Assembly (NCBI GenBank): GCA_031260455.1
Contig: JAIRJW010000003.1
Location: forward strand, 1-64,000
DNA: 64,000 bases
Source of the DNA: Fluviicola sp.
GTDB lineage: Bacteria > Bacteroidota > Bacteroidia > Flavobacteriales_D > Crocinitomicaceae
Direction: 5' to 3'
The notes under the pieces were generated by a model. It worked only from the letters and a program-made list of their open reading frames with translations, made no database searches and was not told the origin of the DNA. A program made the translations under genes and the position numbers. Position 1 is the first letter of the stretch, and each line of letters starts with the position of its first letter. Positions 49,582 to 59,157 of the stretch are shown in pieces.

Positions 49582-50640
49582 ATGGAAAATCCTCCTCAGA
49601 AAGTTTCAAAAGTCCAGACGGCAAGTTATACTTTAATCATCTGTTCAATTGTTGTAGTCATACTTTACCTGGGTCAAAGTCTCATCATTCCATTCATGTT
49701 TGCAAGTATTCTGTGGTTGCTGATGCGAAAAATCCGTTCCTTGTTTTACATCATCGGGCTGCGTGACAAGTGGTTTCCAAAATGGCTCAAAACCATTCTG
49801 AGTTCAGCCGTTCTTTTCTCTTCGGTTTGGGTCATTGGGCTCATTTTTGAAAAAAACATCCAGGAACTAATCAGATATTACGATGTCTACAACAAAAACC
49901 TGACAGCTATCTTAAAAGACTTTGATCATTTTTCACCCTATAAAATCGAGGATCTGACCAAAAGTTTCAACTCGAATGACCTGATCGGCAAATACATTAC
50001 TTCAGCCCTCAGTTCGTTGCAAACCATCATTTCAAATGTTGTTATTGTATTGATCTATATGCTTTTCATCATCATGGAGGAATCTTCCTTTAAATTCAAA
50101 ATAAAAGCCATATTTCCCGAAAAAGCAGCTTATGACGAACGGATTGAAGTCATCCGACAGATTGAAAAAGCCATTACCAACTATTTGGGGATCAAATCAC
50201 TGATTGCCATGGCCTCAGCAATAATCTGCTACCTGGTCTTCGCCCTGATGGGATTAAATGCCCCATTCTTCTGGGCTTTGCTGATTTTTATGTTTAGTTT
50301 CATCCCTTTCTTCGGTGTATTAATCAGTTCTTTCTTACCGGCTATTTTTTCGATCATACAGTTCGGGACTTACAGCGAATCGCTGATTATCCTGCTCAGC
50401 ATCGGGTCCATTCAGTTTTTTGCCGGGAATATTGTCGAGCCGCGAATCATGGGAAATACGATGAACGTGAGTCCCATTGTCGTGATTCTGTCCCTGGGAT
50501 TCTGGGGATTCATCTGGGGATTTCCGGGAATGTTTCTCAGCGTTCCGATCACAGTCATCATGGTCATCATCTTTTCCAAATTCAAAGCTACCAGGGGAAT
50601 TGCCATTTTACTTTCAGAGAAAGGAGAAATCGGGCACTAA
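49582..50640 (+). CDS. AI-2E family transporter
   Basis: An integral membrane protein of 352 residues with about seven or eight hydrophobic helices (about 15-45, 65-85, 155-175, 205-230, 235-265, 270-290, 305-340). Family features are the paired N-terminal helices, the amphipathic middle region (about 90-150), and the C-terminal stretch MGNTMNVSPIVVILSLGFWG (about 292-311) with FPGMFLSVPITVIMVIIF. Family members include AI-2 exporters and Na+/H+ antiporters, so the substrate is open. The last base of its stop is the first base of the next start (TAATG), so it is translationally coupled to the WG-repeat gene. Confidence 0.87.
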   Translation: MENPPQKVSKVQTASYTLIICSIVVVILYLGQSLIIPFMFASILWLLMRKIRSLFYIIGLRDKWFPKWLKTILSSAVLFSSVWVIGLIFEKNIQELIRYYDVYNKNLTAILKDFDHFSPYKIEDLTKSFNSNDLIGKYITSALSSLQTIISNVVIVLIYMLFIIMEESSFKFKIKAIFPEKAAYDERIEVIRQIEKAITNYLGIKSLIAMASAIICYLVFALMGLNAPFFWALLIFMFSFIPFFGVLISSFLPAIFSIIQFGTYSESLIILLSIGSIQFFAGNIVEPRIMGNTMNVSPIVVILSLGFWGFIWGFPGMFLSVPITVIMVIIFSKFKATRGIAILLSEKGEIGH

Positions 50641-51836
50641 TGAAAACATCATTGATTTGTTGCTTTCTGATTAGTTCTCTTATTGCGTTTTCCCAGTTTG
50701 AAGACGAAAACAAACCGGTTTCCGTTTTCGGAGGAACCAATGCCATTACAACCAATGCAGCCGGGCAATTTGGTGTCAAATCCATCAGCGGAAAAGAGCT
50801 TATCCCATGTGTGTATTCCAGGATCATTGAGAACAACCTGGGATTATTTGTTTTCAAAATCAATAAATCGAACGGCTACGAACGTTCTTATTCACTGGGA
50901 TATTACAACAAACAGTTCAGCCAGATTCTTCCCTGCCGATACAACAGCTTACTGGCACTGGATGAAGGATATATTATAGCTTCACAAAACAACGACCGGA
51001 AATTCGGGCTGGTCGACACCACTGGAAGAATCATTATTCCTTTTGAGTATGAGGAAATGGCTGCACCCAGTGAAGGATTGTACCTTACCAAATTAAAAGA
51101 GAAATACGGCTTTATTAACAAGAAAAACCACATTGTGATTGAGCATAAATTCACTTACGCCAGTCCCTTTTCAGAAGGATTGGCAGCTGCAAGCAAAAAT
51201 GGACTGATCGGCTACATCAATCGAAAAGGAGATTTTGAGATCAGAGAACAATTCAGTTCTGCAGATGATTTCAACTACGGCTATGCCCAGGTTTTTTTTC
51301 ACAATCAAACCAGTGTAGTCGATAAAAACGGTGCTATTTTATTTCCATTCATATTCAGAAGTATCCGCTCAGCAGGTAACAAACAATTTATTTTCGAAGC
51401 AAGTGGCAACCTCCGGAATACCTTAACTTCCACACTGCCCAAATTAGGAATTGCCCAAAATCCGGATGAACTGGGGCAATACGATTCACTGGTTTCATCC
51501 ATGGACTCAGAAATTGATTCGGAAATACTGGAAGAAAAATTTATGGGTGTTCTCGATATCAACGGACAACTGATTGGTGGGAACGAATTCCAGCAGGTAA
51601 TTCAACTACTCTCGGAAGGCGAAAACCAGTTATATGCCGTCCGCAAAAGAACCAAAAACGAAGAAAGTTATAATAAGGGCTACAATTTTGCATTGATGGA
51701 CGGCAATGGCAGACTACTGACAGATTTCCGCTTTTTCGAGGTGAAACAGGACGAAAAAATAGTGATTGAAGAAGTGAATACCGGTTTTGTCAGTTATCGG
51801 GTCGATGCCCACGGAAAATTATCTGAACCCGATTAA
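50640..51836 (+). CDS. WG-repeat-containing secreted protein
   Basis: The product has 398 residues, with signal peptide MKTSLICCFLISSLIAFSQ. Several WG repeats (beta-strand pairs with G-x-I/V-D-x-x-G) follow: LIPCVYSRIIENN, KFGLVDTTGRIIIPFEYEEM (about 121-140), KYGFINKKNHIVIEHKFTYA and GLIGYINRKGDFEI. Such repeats form propeller- or ladder-like folds that probably bind ligands or partners on the cell surface. No enzyme motif is visible. It is co-translated with the upstream AI-2E transporter, with no known functional link. It ends 4 bases from the convergent OstA-like gene. Confidence 0.8.
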   Translation: MKTSLICCFLISSLIAFSQFEDENKPVSVFGGTNAITTNAAGQFGVKSISGKELIPCVYSRIIENNLGLFVFKINKSNGYERSYSLGYYNKQFSQILPCRYNSLLALDEGYIIASQNNDRKFGLVDTTGRIIIPFEYEEMAAPSEGLYLTKLKEKYGFINKKNHIVIEHKFTYASPFSEGLAAASKNGLIGYINRKGDFEIREQFSSADDFNYGYAQVFFHNQTSVVDKNGAILFPFIFRSIRSAGNKQFIFEASGNLRNTLTSTLPKLGIAQNPDELGQYDSLVSSMDSEIDSEILEEKFMGVLDINGQLIGGNEFQQVIQLLSEGENQLYAVRKRTKNEESYNKGYNFALMDGNGRLLTDFRFFEVKQDEKIVIEEVNTGFVSYRVDAHGKLSEPD

Positions 51837-51840
51837 GCAA

Positions 51841-53481
51841 TCACTTCTGTCTTTTCTCAGGATCTTTCGGCTCTTCTTCTTTGATAATCTCACGCGGCTT
51901 CAATAGTTCCTGCCACGTTTTTGGCCGCAACAGGGGATTCCACTTGAATTCCGGTAAAAACTGCTCTTCAGGATCAATCTGATCCATCGGGTAAAATTTT
52001 CCATCGGGTTGATTGATGTATGAAACCCCAATCACTTCCCCACTATCCAGGTAAACTTTAATATCCGACGAAAAAATGCGGTTTAGTCCCATACGCTTCA
52101 CCACAATTGCCGTATCTGTTTTTTCTTCATCTTCCGGATAAAAAATAGTTTTTGCCTGCCCGATGACATCAGACCGGATCAGTTCATTATTTTTGAAATA
52201 AGACCAGATTTCCTTCCCAGCAAGCTGGTTATAATATTTTCCGGAATCCAGCTCATTGGCTGCAAATGCTTTCGGGGATAAATGTGCTTTTTCAATCAGC
52301 GTATCGTTCACAATAAAAGCCCGGATTGTATCTCCGGTCAATTCCGAGTTATAGCTCCAAAAATGAGCATTCCCCCAGAGCTCCATAATTCCTTCAGCTT
52401 TTTTATAATCAAGTGAATCCGATACTCCCTGGATTTTATCCTGGAAAATACGCACATCCTTCCCTCCCTTGATTTGCAGGGTTTTTTCCATAGTATCCCG
52501 AACATGAATTAAGGTATCGGCCCGCAAAAAGAGCGTATCTTTCGATTTCATGACCCGAATAAGCGGAAAATCGGTCAAAACATCCGTCAGTGTATTCCCA
52601 TCTGATGTAAAATATCCTGCATTGAACTGCACTTTTTGTGCCGTGTCCAGCATCTGCACATTTCCCTTCCCCAGCGCATATTTTCGTTTCGGAGCATAAA
52701 ACAAACTGTCACCAGTGATGATTCGCGGTTCCTGCTCAATTTTGGCATTGTCTGTCAGCAAACCTTCTTCGGTTTCCACATGATACCAGCCTTTGTCACA
52801 GTAAAACTTCGAATCCTTCGTCAGGCCAACCGTGGGGCCATTAAAAAAGACTTTATGAACCAGGTAGTTATAATGCAACGTATCAGTCGTGAGTTTCAGT
52901 TCATCACTTTCATAAATGACATCTCCCTTAAAAAAAGCTTCTTCCGTATTGGGATAAAAATATCCGAATTTACTGGTGAGCACTTCGTTCGTCGTGATGT
53001 TCTCGATTTTTCCCTTATTCCGGTAAATCGCTTTTGAACTAGCCGCATCATAATCCAGCGAATCCGAAGTTACTTTGTACTCCCGGTCACGAATCCGGAC
53101 GTGTCCCCATAACTTTGCAAGCCTGGTTCTCCCGTTGTAATAAAGCGAATCACAAAACAGGTTCAGCGTATCTGCTTTGTTGATCTGAACTTTTCCATAG
53201 GCCCAGACTTCACTTGTTTTTTCCCTGTAATGTGCAGAATCACAAAACATGACATTCCCCTGATACTTAAAATTCAGGAAACCAGTCAAATGCTGCTTTC
53301 CGGTCCGTTCGTCATACGACAGCTTTTTAGCCCCCGGAAGTAATTCCAGCCAGGAACCTTGTGCCAGTGAAAATTGCGCGCACATAAAAATTGCGCTTAA
53401 AAAAAGCGCAATTCGATAAGTATATGTAAGGAATAATTTCAAATTATCTCGTTGCCAAAGTTTGTTTGCGATCCGGGCCAA
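51841..53481 (-). CDS. OstA-like (LptA/organic solvent tolerance) family protein
   Basis: The product has 546 residues. A hydrophobic N-terminus (IALFLSAIFMCAQFSLAQ) is a signal peptide. The mature part consists of repeated OstA/LptA-type beta-jellyroll strands (about 45-260), such as MFCDSAHYREKTSEVWAYG and VTSDSLDYDAASSKAIYRNK, and a second set to about 460. The tail is Pro/Lys/Glu-rich. It may take part in carrying lipopolysaccharide across the periplasm. The start is uncertain: the ATG at 53481 overlaps purA by 38 bases, and a TTG at 53442, just past the purA stop, would give a more usual signal peptide (KLFLTYTYRIALFLS). Confidence 0.8.
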   Translation of the reverse strand: MARIANKLWQRDNLKLFLTYTYRIALFLSAIFMCAQFSLAQGSWLELLPGAKKLSYDERTGKQHLTGFLNFKYQGNVMFCDSAHYREKTSEVWAYGKVQINKADTLNLFCDSLYYNGRTRLAKLWGHVRIRDREYKVTSDSLDYDAASSKAIYRNKGKIENITTNEVLTSKFGYFYPNTEEAFFKGDVIYESDELKLTTDTLHYNYLVHKVFFNGPTVGLTKDSKFYCDKGWYHVETEEGLLTDNAKIEQEPRIITGDSLFYAPKRKYALGKGNVQMLDTAQKVQFNAGYFTSDGNTLTDVLTDFPLIRVMKSKDTLFLRADTLIHVRDTMEKTLQIKGGKDVRIFQDKIQGVSDSLDYKKAEGIMELWGNAHFWSYNSELTGDTIRAFIVNDTLIEKAHLSPKAFAANELDSGKYYNQLAGKEIWSYFKNNELIRSDVIGQAKTIFYPEDEEKTDTAIVVKRMGLNRIFSSDIKVYLDSGEVIGVSYINQPDGKFYPMDQIDPEEQFLPEFKWNPLLRPKTWQELLKPREIIKEEEPKDPEKRQK

Positions 53482-54715
53482 CCGAAACAGTTGTTACTGG
53501 CACTTGCAAATGTTGTTCCAAATACCTTACATATTCCTTCAATGCTTCAGGCGCGTCGGAAAAAGAAGTCAGCCCCGTCAGGTCCCTGCTCCATCCCGGA
53601 ATATCTTCGTAAACCGGTTCAATCGTCACTCCGTCGATATCGTAAGGCATGTAATCCTGCTCCACTCCATCTACTTTGTACTTCGTACAAGCGCGAATGG
53701 TTTCGAAAGTATCCAAAACATCTGCTTTCATCATCGCCAGCTCAGTTACACCGTTGATCATAATCGCATATTTCATGGCTGGCAGGTCAATCCATCCGCA
53801 ACGGCGGGGTCTTCCAGTAGTTGCGCCGAACTCTCTCCCTTCCTTACGGATTTTTTCACCGATTTCATTTTCCAGCTCTGTTGGAAAAGGTCCGGAACCA
53901 ACACGAGTACAGTAAGCTTTAAAAATTCCGATTACATTTCCGATTCTCGAAGGCGCAACTCCAAGTCCTGTACAAGTTCCGGCCGTAACAGTATTGGATG
54001 ATGTCACAAACGGGTACGTGCCGAAATCGATGTCCAGCATGGTTCCCTGAGCTCCTTCGGCCAGAATCTTTTTCCCCGCTTTCAGAGCTTCATTCATGTA
54101 TTGTTCACTGTCAACAGCCGTTAAACCTCTCAGCACTTCAATACCTTCCATCCACAGTCCTTCCAGTTCCGCCAGGTTGAATTCAAATCCTTCGTAATGC
54201 TTCAGCAAATTCAGGTGCTTTTCAACCAATGCCTGATACTTCTCTTTAAAGGATGGCAGGAAAATATCCCCGACACGCAAGCCATTCCGGCCCGTTTTAT
54301 CCATATACGTAGGGCCGATTCCTTTTAACGTACTTCCGATTTTATTATTTCCTTTTGATGCTTCGGATGCCGCATCCAATAATTTATGCGTTGGTAAAAT
54401 CAGGTGTGCTTTTCTGGAAACGACCAGACGTTGTTTGATATCAATGTTAAATGGAGCCAGTTTTTCCAATTCTTTCTGGAAAACAACCGGGTCGATCACC
54501 ACTCCGTTTCCGATCAGGTTCACCACATTTCCGTGAAAAATTCCTGAAGGAATCGTATGCAAAACATGCTTCACTCCCTCGAATTCCAGCGTATGACCTG
54601 CATTCGGTCCACCCTGAAAACGAGCGATAATATCGTATTGCGGAGTGAGAACATCTACAATTTTTCCTTTCCCTTCATCCCCCCACTGTAATCCTAAAAG
54701 AACATCTACTTTCAT
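53444..54715 (-). CDS. purA: adenylosuccinate synthetase
   Basis: Joins aspartate to IMP with GTP, the first step towards AMP. The product has 423 residues. Signature GLQWGDEGKGKIVD at about 8-21 includes the catalytic Asp and the P-loop. The second motif GGPNAGHTL (about 35-43, catalytic His) is also present. Further marks are GSTLKGIGPTYMDK (about 127-140), GAQGTMLDIDFGTYPFVTSS (about 220-239) and GRPRRCGWIDLPAMKYA. Its start overlaps the stop of the STAS gene by 4 bases. Confidence 0.97.
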   Translation of the reverse strand: MKVDVLLGLQWGDEGKGKIVDVLTPQYDIIARFQGGPNAGHTLEFEGVKHVLHTIPSGIFHGNVVNLIGNGVVIDPVVFQKELEKLAPFNIDIKQRLVVSRKAHLILPTHKLLDAASEASKGNNKIGSTLKGIGPTYMDKTGRNGLRVGDIFLPSFKEKYQALVEKHLNLLKHYEGFEFNLAELEGLWMEGIEVLRGLTAVDSEQYMNEALKAGKKILAEGAQGTMLDIDFGTYPFVTSSNTVTAGTCTGLGVAPSRIGNVIGIFKAYCTRVGSGPFPTELENEIGEKIRKEGREFGATTGRPRRCGWIDLPAMKYAIMINGVTELAMMKADVLDTFETIRACTKYKVDGVEQDYMPYDIDGVTIEPVYEDIPGWSRDLTGLTSFSDAPEALKEYVRYLEQHLQVPVTTVSVGPDRKQTLATR

Positions 54716-55065
54716 GTGATTTTGTTAAATTTCGCTTCAACTTCTTCTGTTGAATTGAAGCAGCTAAAAATTTCATTTAATTTGGATACTTCGAATAGCT
54801 TTTTTACGGATGGTTGCAAATTTACCAATATACAATCCAATCCTGTTTTCCGTGATCTGGTCAGTATGCGCACGAAGAAATTCAAACCGGTACTGTTGCA
54901 ATATTCTAAAGCGGAGCAGTCGCACAAAACGGCTTTCAGATCACCTGACAACAGTTGATCCGTCTGGATCAGTGCTTCGTTCAGACCTTCACCAGAAGTG
55001 ATTCTTCCTGAAATTTTGACCAATACAAAATTTGATGACTTCGTTATGTCAAACCGAGCACTCAT
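54712..55065 (-). CDS. STAS-domain protein (anti-sigma factor antagonist-like)
   Basis: The product has 117 residues, a single STAS domain. The phosphorylation-site region is CSALEYCNSTGLNFFVRIL (about 49-67), in which Ser58 precedes Thr/Gly, as in SpoIIAA/RsbV proteins. Such proteins are switched by a kinase and a SpoIIE-type phosphatase. A phosphatase is encoded at 35355, but no kinase gene is in the window. It is placed between fur and purA, overlapping both by a few bases, so it is read from the same mRNA. Confidence 0.85.
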   Translation of the reverse strand: MSARFDITKSSNFVLVKISGRITSGEGLNEALIQTDQLLSGDLKAVLCDCSALEYCNSTGLNFFVRILTRSRKTGLDCILVNLQPSVKKLFEVSKLNEIFSCFNSTEEVEAKFNKIT

Positions 55066-55520
55066 TATTGATTTTGTTCATTCGCTTCATTTCTCACACC
55101 GTAGAAATAAAGTGAATGATGTTGAATTTTAACTCCGAAAATCTCTTCGATGGTTGCTTTGATACTCTGAATTCTCGGATCACAGAATTCGATCACTTCC
55201 CCGGTATCGGTAAGAATAACATGGTCATGCTGCTTGGATCCGTGAGATTTTTCAAATTGAGCCAGGTTTTTCCCGAACTGATGCTTGCGAACAAGATTAC
55301 AAGCCAGCAAAAGCTCGATTGTATTATACAAGGTTGCCCGGGAAACACGGTAGTTTTGGTTTTTCATTTTGATATACAAGGATTCGATATCAAAGTGTCC
55401 TTTGTAGTTGTATATTTCAGACAGTATGGCAAAGCGTTCGGGAGTTTTTCGGTGTCCGTTTTGCTCCAGATATGCTGAAAAAATATTTCTGACTGTTAAC
55501 TGCAGATCTTGTTGTTGCAT
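55065..55520 (-). CDS. Fur family transcriptional regulator
   Basis: A metal-responsive winged-helix repressor. I start it at 55520 ([19 protein letters not shown]), 151 residues. An ATG seven codons earlier is possible. The DNA-binding part has [20 protein letters not shown] (about 23-42) and [16 protein letters not shown] (about 57-72). The metal/dimer domain has [19 protein letters not shown] (about 98-116). The usual CxxC zinc pairs near the C-terminus are absent, so it is not the structural-zinc Fur type; Fe, Mn, Zn or peroxide sensing cannot be told apart. The stop overlaps the STAS start by one base (TAATG). Confidence 0.88.
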   Translation of the reverse strand: MQQQDLQLTVRNIFSAYLEQNGHRKTPERFAILSEIYNYKGHFDIESLYIKMKNQNYRVSRATLYNTIELLLACNLVRKHQFGKNLAQFEKSHGSKQHDHVILTDTGEVIEFCDPRIQSIKATIEEIFGVKIQHHSLYFYGVRNEANEQNQ

Positions 55521-55720
55521 CTGACAAAGTTGAAAGGGCAAAAGTAGTTATTTTTTTCTTTATTTAGCACTATGAATGCTCCACATTCTGAGAAGTTTTC
55601 AACGTAAACAGGGCTTCCTGCATATTCTGCTGGTGTAAGTCTTCGAGAGGCAGTCATTCAGTACGACAAGATAATTATCACTTACAGCGATATTTGATCG
55701 TTTTACTTGTGATTCGCAAA

Positions 55721-55892
55721 TTCGCAATATTACGAACCGTGCAAATTATTTCACACAAACAACCAGAGCTATTAATCAGCTGAAAAAATAAAGTTGAAAT
55801 CAAAAATGCTGTAAACATAAACAAAATGGCTTTTCCATGCACGACAGGTGAGTAGCTGACGTAATTCCGCAATTTTACGAACCCGTGCAAAA
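55721..55892. repeat. direct repeat pair in the fur-spoT intergenic region
   Basis: Two similar copies at 55721-55745 and 55865-55892 share CGCAAT-x-TTACGAACC and GTGCAAA. On the minus strand each is preceded by a TAnnTTTG-like box (copy 2 reads TATTTTTG). The surrounding 55521-55910 contains no convincing gene. They could be tandem promoter duplications or members of a dispersed repeat. Confidence 0.45.
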
Positions 55893-55910
55893 ATAAAAAC
55901 AAACTGCTTA

Positions 55911-58121
55911 CTAATCCTCTTTCGTGTCATAACGCTCTACTCGTTTCACTCCTTCTACCTGTTCAAATTTGCGCATCAGAATATCCAAGTGTTCCGTATC
56001 GTAAACCAACACATGAATTTTCCCTTCAAACAACCCGTCATTGGCTTCAAAAGAAATCGACTTCATGTTTACATTCAGTTCGTTCGAAATGACTTCGGTG
56101 ATCTTGTTCACAATTCCCACATCATCAATCCCGATCAGGCGGATAGCTGCAACACGTGCAACCAGATCCTGACTTCTCCATCTTGCCTTGATACAACGAT
56201 AAGCCATTTTTGATTGCAAATGCTCCGCATTCGGGCAATTGATGCGGTGAATCTTGATCCCTTCCGAAATGGTGATGAATCCGAACACAGGATCTCCCGG
56301 GATCGGGTTACAACAACGCGCCATCTGATACTGGATATTCTTAAAATCCTCCCCAATGATGATGGTATCTTCCTTCTTATTGATTTTCGGATACACATCC
56401 ATTTCATGCTTATCCTTATTCGGAACGACTTTTTTCTCCAGCTGAAGGATTCCATTTACGTTTTCCAGTTCCCGCAGTTTCGACAAATCCAATTTCCCTT
56501 TGGCAATCCGGATGTACAAGTCCGTTGCAGAAGAAAATCCATAGAAACGCTCCAAAATCGTAATATTTTCCGACTTAAACTGAATGTGAAGCTGTTTGAA
56601 TTTGCGCTCAAGAATTTCCTTTCCGTCAGCAGCAATTTCTTTCCGCTCTTCGTTTAAAGCTGATTTGATCTTCTGGCGCGCTCTTGCAGTTCCGGCCAGC
56701 CTCAACCAATCTTCCGCCGGTTTTTGTTTCGGCGATGTGATGATTTCCAGCTGATCTCCGTTCTGAAGCTGATAACTCAACGGAACCAGGCGATTGTTCA
56801 CCTTTGCCCCGATACATTTATTCCCGATATCACTATGAATGTCGTAGGCAAAATCCAAGATCGTAGCGCCAACAGGAAGCACACGTAAATCTCCTTTCGG
56901 GGTAAACACATAGATTTCATCATGGAACAGGTTCATTTTGAATTCTTCCACGAAATCCATCGCATTCACGTCCGGGTTCTCCAGCAAATCGCGAATTTCA
57001 GAAATCCAGCGATCAAATTTACTGTCGTCCTTCTGGTTTTCTTTGTAGCGATAATGCGCTGCTAATCCCTTCTCGGCAATTTCATCCATTCGTTTGGTAC
57101 GAATCTGAACTTCAACCCATTTTCCCTGCGGCGACATTACCGTTGTATGCAACGATTCATATCCGTTTGCACGCGGAGTCGAAATCCAGTCTCTCAAACG
57201 GTCCGGACTTGGCTGATAAAAATCCGTTACAATCGAATAAACTCTCCAGCAATCCGCTTTTTCCATTTCGACCGGAGTATCCAGAATGATGCGCACGGCA
57301 AATAAATCAAACACTTCTTCAAAAGGCAGATCTTTACTCTGCATTTTTTTCCAGATTGAAGAAATGGACTTGGTGCGGGCTTTGATCTCAAAATGATATC
57401 CCTCCCTGTTCAATCCTTCGCGGATCGGGTTGATGAAACGACGGATAAAACGATTCCGGACATCTTCCGTCGATTTCAATTTCAACTGAATACTCCGGTA
57501 AATTTCCGGCTCGGTGTATTTCATCGCCAGATCTTCCAGTTCCGTTTTGATGGAATAAAGACCCAAACGATGTGCCAGCGGAGCATACAGGAATTTGGTT
57601 TCAGAAGCAATTTTAAGCTGTTGCTCCGGATTCATGCTTTCCAGTGTACGCATGTTATGAAGCCGGTCGGCCAGTTTGATAAGCACCACGCGCAGGTCAT
57701 CCGAGATCGTCAGGATCATTTTACGAAAATTCTCAGCCTGAATTGATGTATTCTGATCGAATACATCCGGAATCTTGGTTAAACCATCGATAATTCTCCT
57801 GGCTTTTTCGCCGAAAAGATCTTCCACATCCTGAAGGGTAATGTGTGTATCCTCAACGGTATCATGCAACAAAGCACAAGCAATAGATGTTGCTCCCAGC
57901 CCCATTTCTTCCGCACAAATACGAGCTACCGCAATCGGATGATAAATATAAGGTTCGCCCGATTTTCTTCGCATGTCTTTGTGCGCTTCCACAGCTACAT
58001 CAAAAGCCTTTCGGATGTAAGCAGTATCCTGGCGGGTTCTGTTTTTTGTTGCCCTTAAAAGCCCTTTAAAAGCAGCTAAAATTTCCAAACGTTCCTTTTC
58101 CAGATTTATCTGAGCTTCCAT
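55911..58121 (-). CDS. bifunctional (p)ppGpp synthetase/hydrolase (RelA/SpoT family)
   Basis: Sets the stringent-response alarmone level. Started at 58121 (MEAQINLEKERLEILAAFK), 736 residues. The hydrolase domain (about 30-180) has the HD site in ALLHDTVEDTHITLQDVEDL. The synthetase domain (about 220-370) has EVFDLFAVRIILDTPVEMEK and PRANGYESLHTTVMSPQG. TGS (about 395-460, DEIYVFTPKGDLRVLPVGAT) and C-terminal ACT (about 660-730, IRLIGIDDVGIVNKITEVIS) domains follow. Both catalytic halves have their key residues, so a single enzyme of the Rel/SpoT type is likely. A -7 box (TATTTTTG) lies at 58145-58152. Confidence 0.93.
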   Translation of the reverse strand: MEAQINLEKERLEILAAFKGLLRATKNRTRQDTAYIRKAFDVAVEAHKDMRRKSGEPYIYHPIAVARICAEEMGLGATSIACALLHDTVEDTHITLQDVEDLFGEKARRIIDGLTKIPDVFDQNTSIQAENFRKMILTISDDLRVVLIKLADRLHNMRTLESMNPEQQLKIASETKFLYAPLAHRLGLYSIKTELEDLAMKYTEPEIYRSIQLKLKSTEDVRNRFIRRFINPIREGLNREGYHFEIKARTKSISSIWKKMQSKDLPFEEVFDLFAVRIILDTPVEMEKADCWRVYSIVTDFYQPSPDRLRDWISTPRANGYESLHTTVMSPQGKWVEVQIRTKRMDEIAEKGLAAHYRYKENQKDDSKFDRWISEIRDLLENPDVNAMDFVEEFKMNLFHDEIYVFTPKGDLRVLPVGATILDFAYDIHSDIGNKCIGAKVNNRLVPLSYQLQNGDQLEIITSPKQKPAEDWLRLAGTARARQKIKSALNEERKEIAADGKEILERKFKQLHIQFKSENITILERFYGFSSATDLYIRIAKGKLDLSKLRELENVNGILQLEKKVVPNKDKHEMDVYPKINKKEDTIIIGEDFKNIQYQMARCCNPIPGDPVFGFITISEGIKIHRINCPNAEHLQSKMAYRCIKARWRSQDLVARVAAIRLIGIDDVGIVNKITEVISNELNVNMKSISFEANDGLFEGKIHVLVYDTEHLDILMRKFEQVEGVKRVERYDTKED

Positions 58122-58144
58122 ATTTGCAGATTCTATTGAATTTA

Positions 58145-58152
58145 CAAAAATA
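58145..58152 (-). promoter_or_regulatory. -7 box TATTTTTG upstream of the RelA/SpoT gene
   Basis: An exact TAnnTTTG on the minus strand, 23 bases before the chosen start. TTG at -33 is 26 bases away, too far for a strong match. Confidence 0.35.
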
Positions 58153-58253
58153 ACAGGGAAAAATGCTGGATAATCCGTCAATATTAAGAAGTGTTAACAG
58201 ACTGCCGTTAATTCAACAATAACAGGAAAAGAAGCTTCCCGGGGATTCCAAAT

Positions 58254-58985
58254 CTAATTGATCTCGTACTTCAGCCGGATGGTTATATTAGCTGTTTTCT
58301 TTTTGGAACTGGTATTGAAATTACCTCCCCATGAAAATTGTTCCGAAGAGTTTTCTCCTGTAATCTGGAACACACCCATATCTGCATTTTTCAGGCTTCC
58401 CAAACGACCTCCTGCATTCTCTGCAATTTTGTCCGCCCGGTTCTTAGCATCTTTCGTCGCCGATTCGATCATTTTCAGTTTCAGCTGTGCCAGTTTCGTA
58501 TAGTAATATTCCGGCTGATAGGATGTGAGTTCTACTCCGGCATCAATCAATTCTGTGACTTCTCTTGAAATATTTTCAATACCATCTACATTTTTGGACT
58601 GAATTTTTAAACTCTGAGTCAGCTGGTAACCGTTGAAAATCGTATTCCGCAGCTGGCCGTTCTGATCGTATTCATAAGCGAAATCCTTTTGAATATCCAC
58701 TGCTTCAAAAATCAACTCCTCCGATTTGGCACCTTTCGAAAGCAGGTACTTCCGAATCGTTTGCTGATCCTTATTCAATTCATTATATGCTGTCTTTAGA
58801 TCGTAGTTCTTTTTCGAAAAACTGGCTCTCCAAACGATCAGGTCACTGGTGAAATTCTCTTCTCCGGAACCCGTAACACTGATTGCATCGGCAACTTTAG
58901 AACGGTTTTTATATCCGCTGGCCAGCAAAAAGCCTGTAATAACTACTGCTACTGCAATGATTATGGTATTTACATTTTGCTTCAT
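58254..58985 (-). CDS. SIMPL domain-containing (DUF541) membrane-anchored protein
   Basis: The product has 243 residues. An N-terminal membrane anchor (about 7-26, TIIIAVAVVITGFLLASGYK) is followed by a SIMPL/DUF541 domain (about 35-243). Seen are SVTGSGEENFTSDLIVWRAS (about 39-58), DLKTAYNELNKDQQTIRKYL, GYQLTQSLKIQSKNVDGIEN and ATKDAKNRADKIAENAGGRL (about 178-197). Family members form large periplasmic assemblies of unknown function. It is a single gene between spoT and fahA. Confidence 0.85.
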   Translation of the reverse strand: MKQNVNTIIIAVAVVITGFLLASGYKNRSKVADAISVTGSGEENFTSDLIVWRASFSKKNYDLKTAYNELNKDQQTIRKYLLSKGAKSEELIFEAVDIQKDFAYEYDQNGQLRNTIFNGYQLTQSLKIQSKNVDGIENISREVTELIDAGVELTSYQPEYYYTKLAQLKLKMIESATKDAKNRADKIAENAGGRLGSLKNADMGVFQITGENSSEQFSWGGNFNTSSKKKTANITIRLKYEIN

Positions 58986-59157
58986 ATCTCTTAATTTTAA
59001 TTATGTCTTGTCCAAGAATTTAAGTAATTTTTAAATTTCCCGCAGAGGAATGCACAATTTATATACTTGTCCTGTGTGAAAAATGAGAGTGCCACCTATG
59101 TTTTTTCATTCGACAAGAATATTAGTGAAAAATACATCCTGTATACTAACAAAAAAA

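Noticed and set aside
53462..54001. 179-codon open frame antisense to purA
   Set aside because: Lies opposite conserved purA motifs, and the translation has no domain features.
55678..55902. 74-codon open frame between fur and the RelA/SpoT gene
   Set aside because: It spans the two direct-repeat copies and its similar segments simply mirror the repeated DNA. There is no ribosome site or family resemblance.
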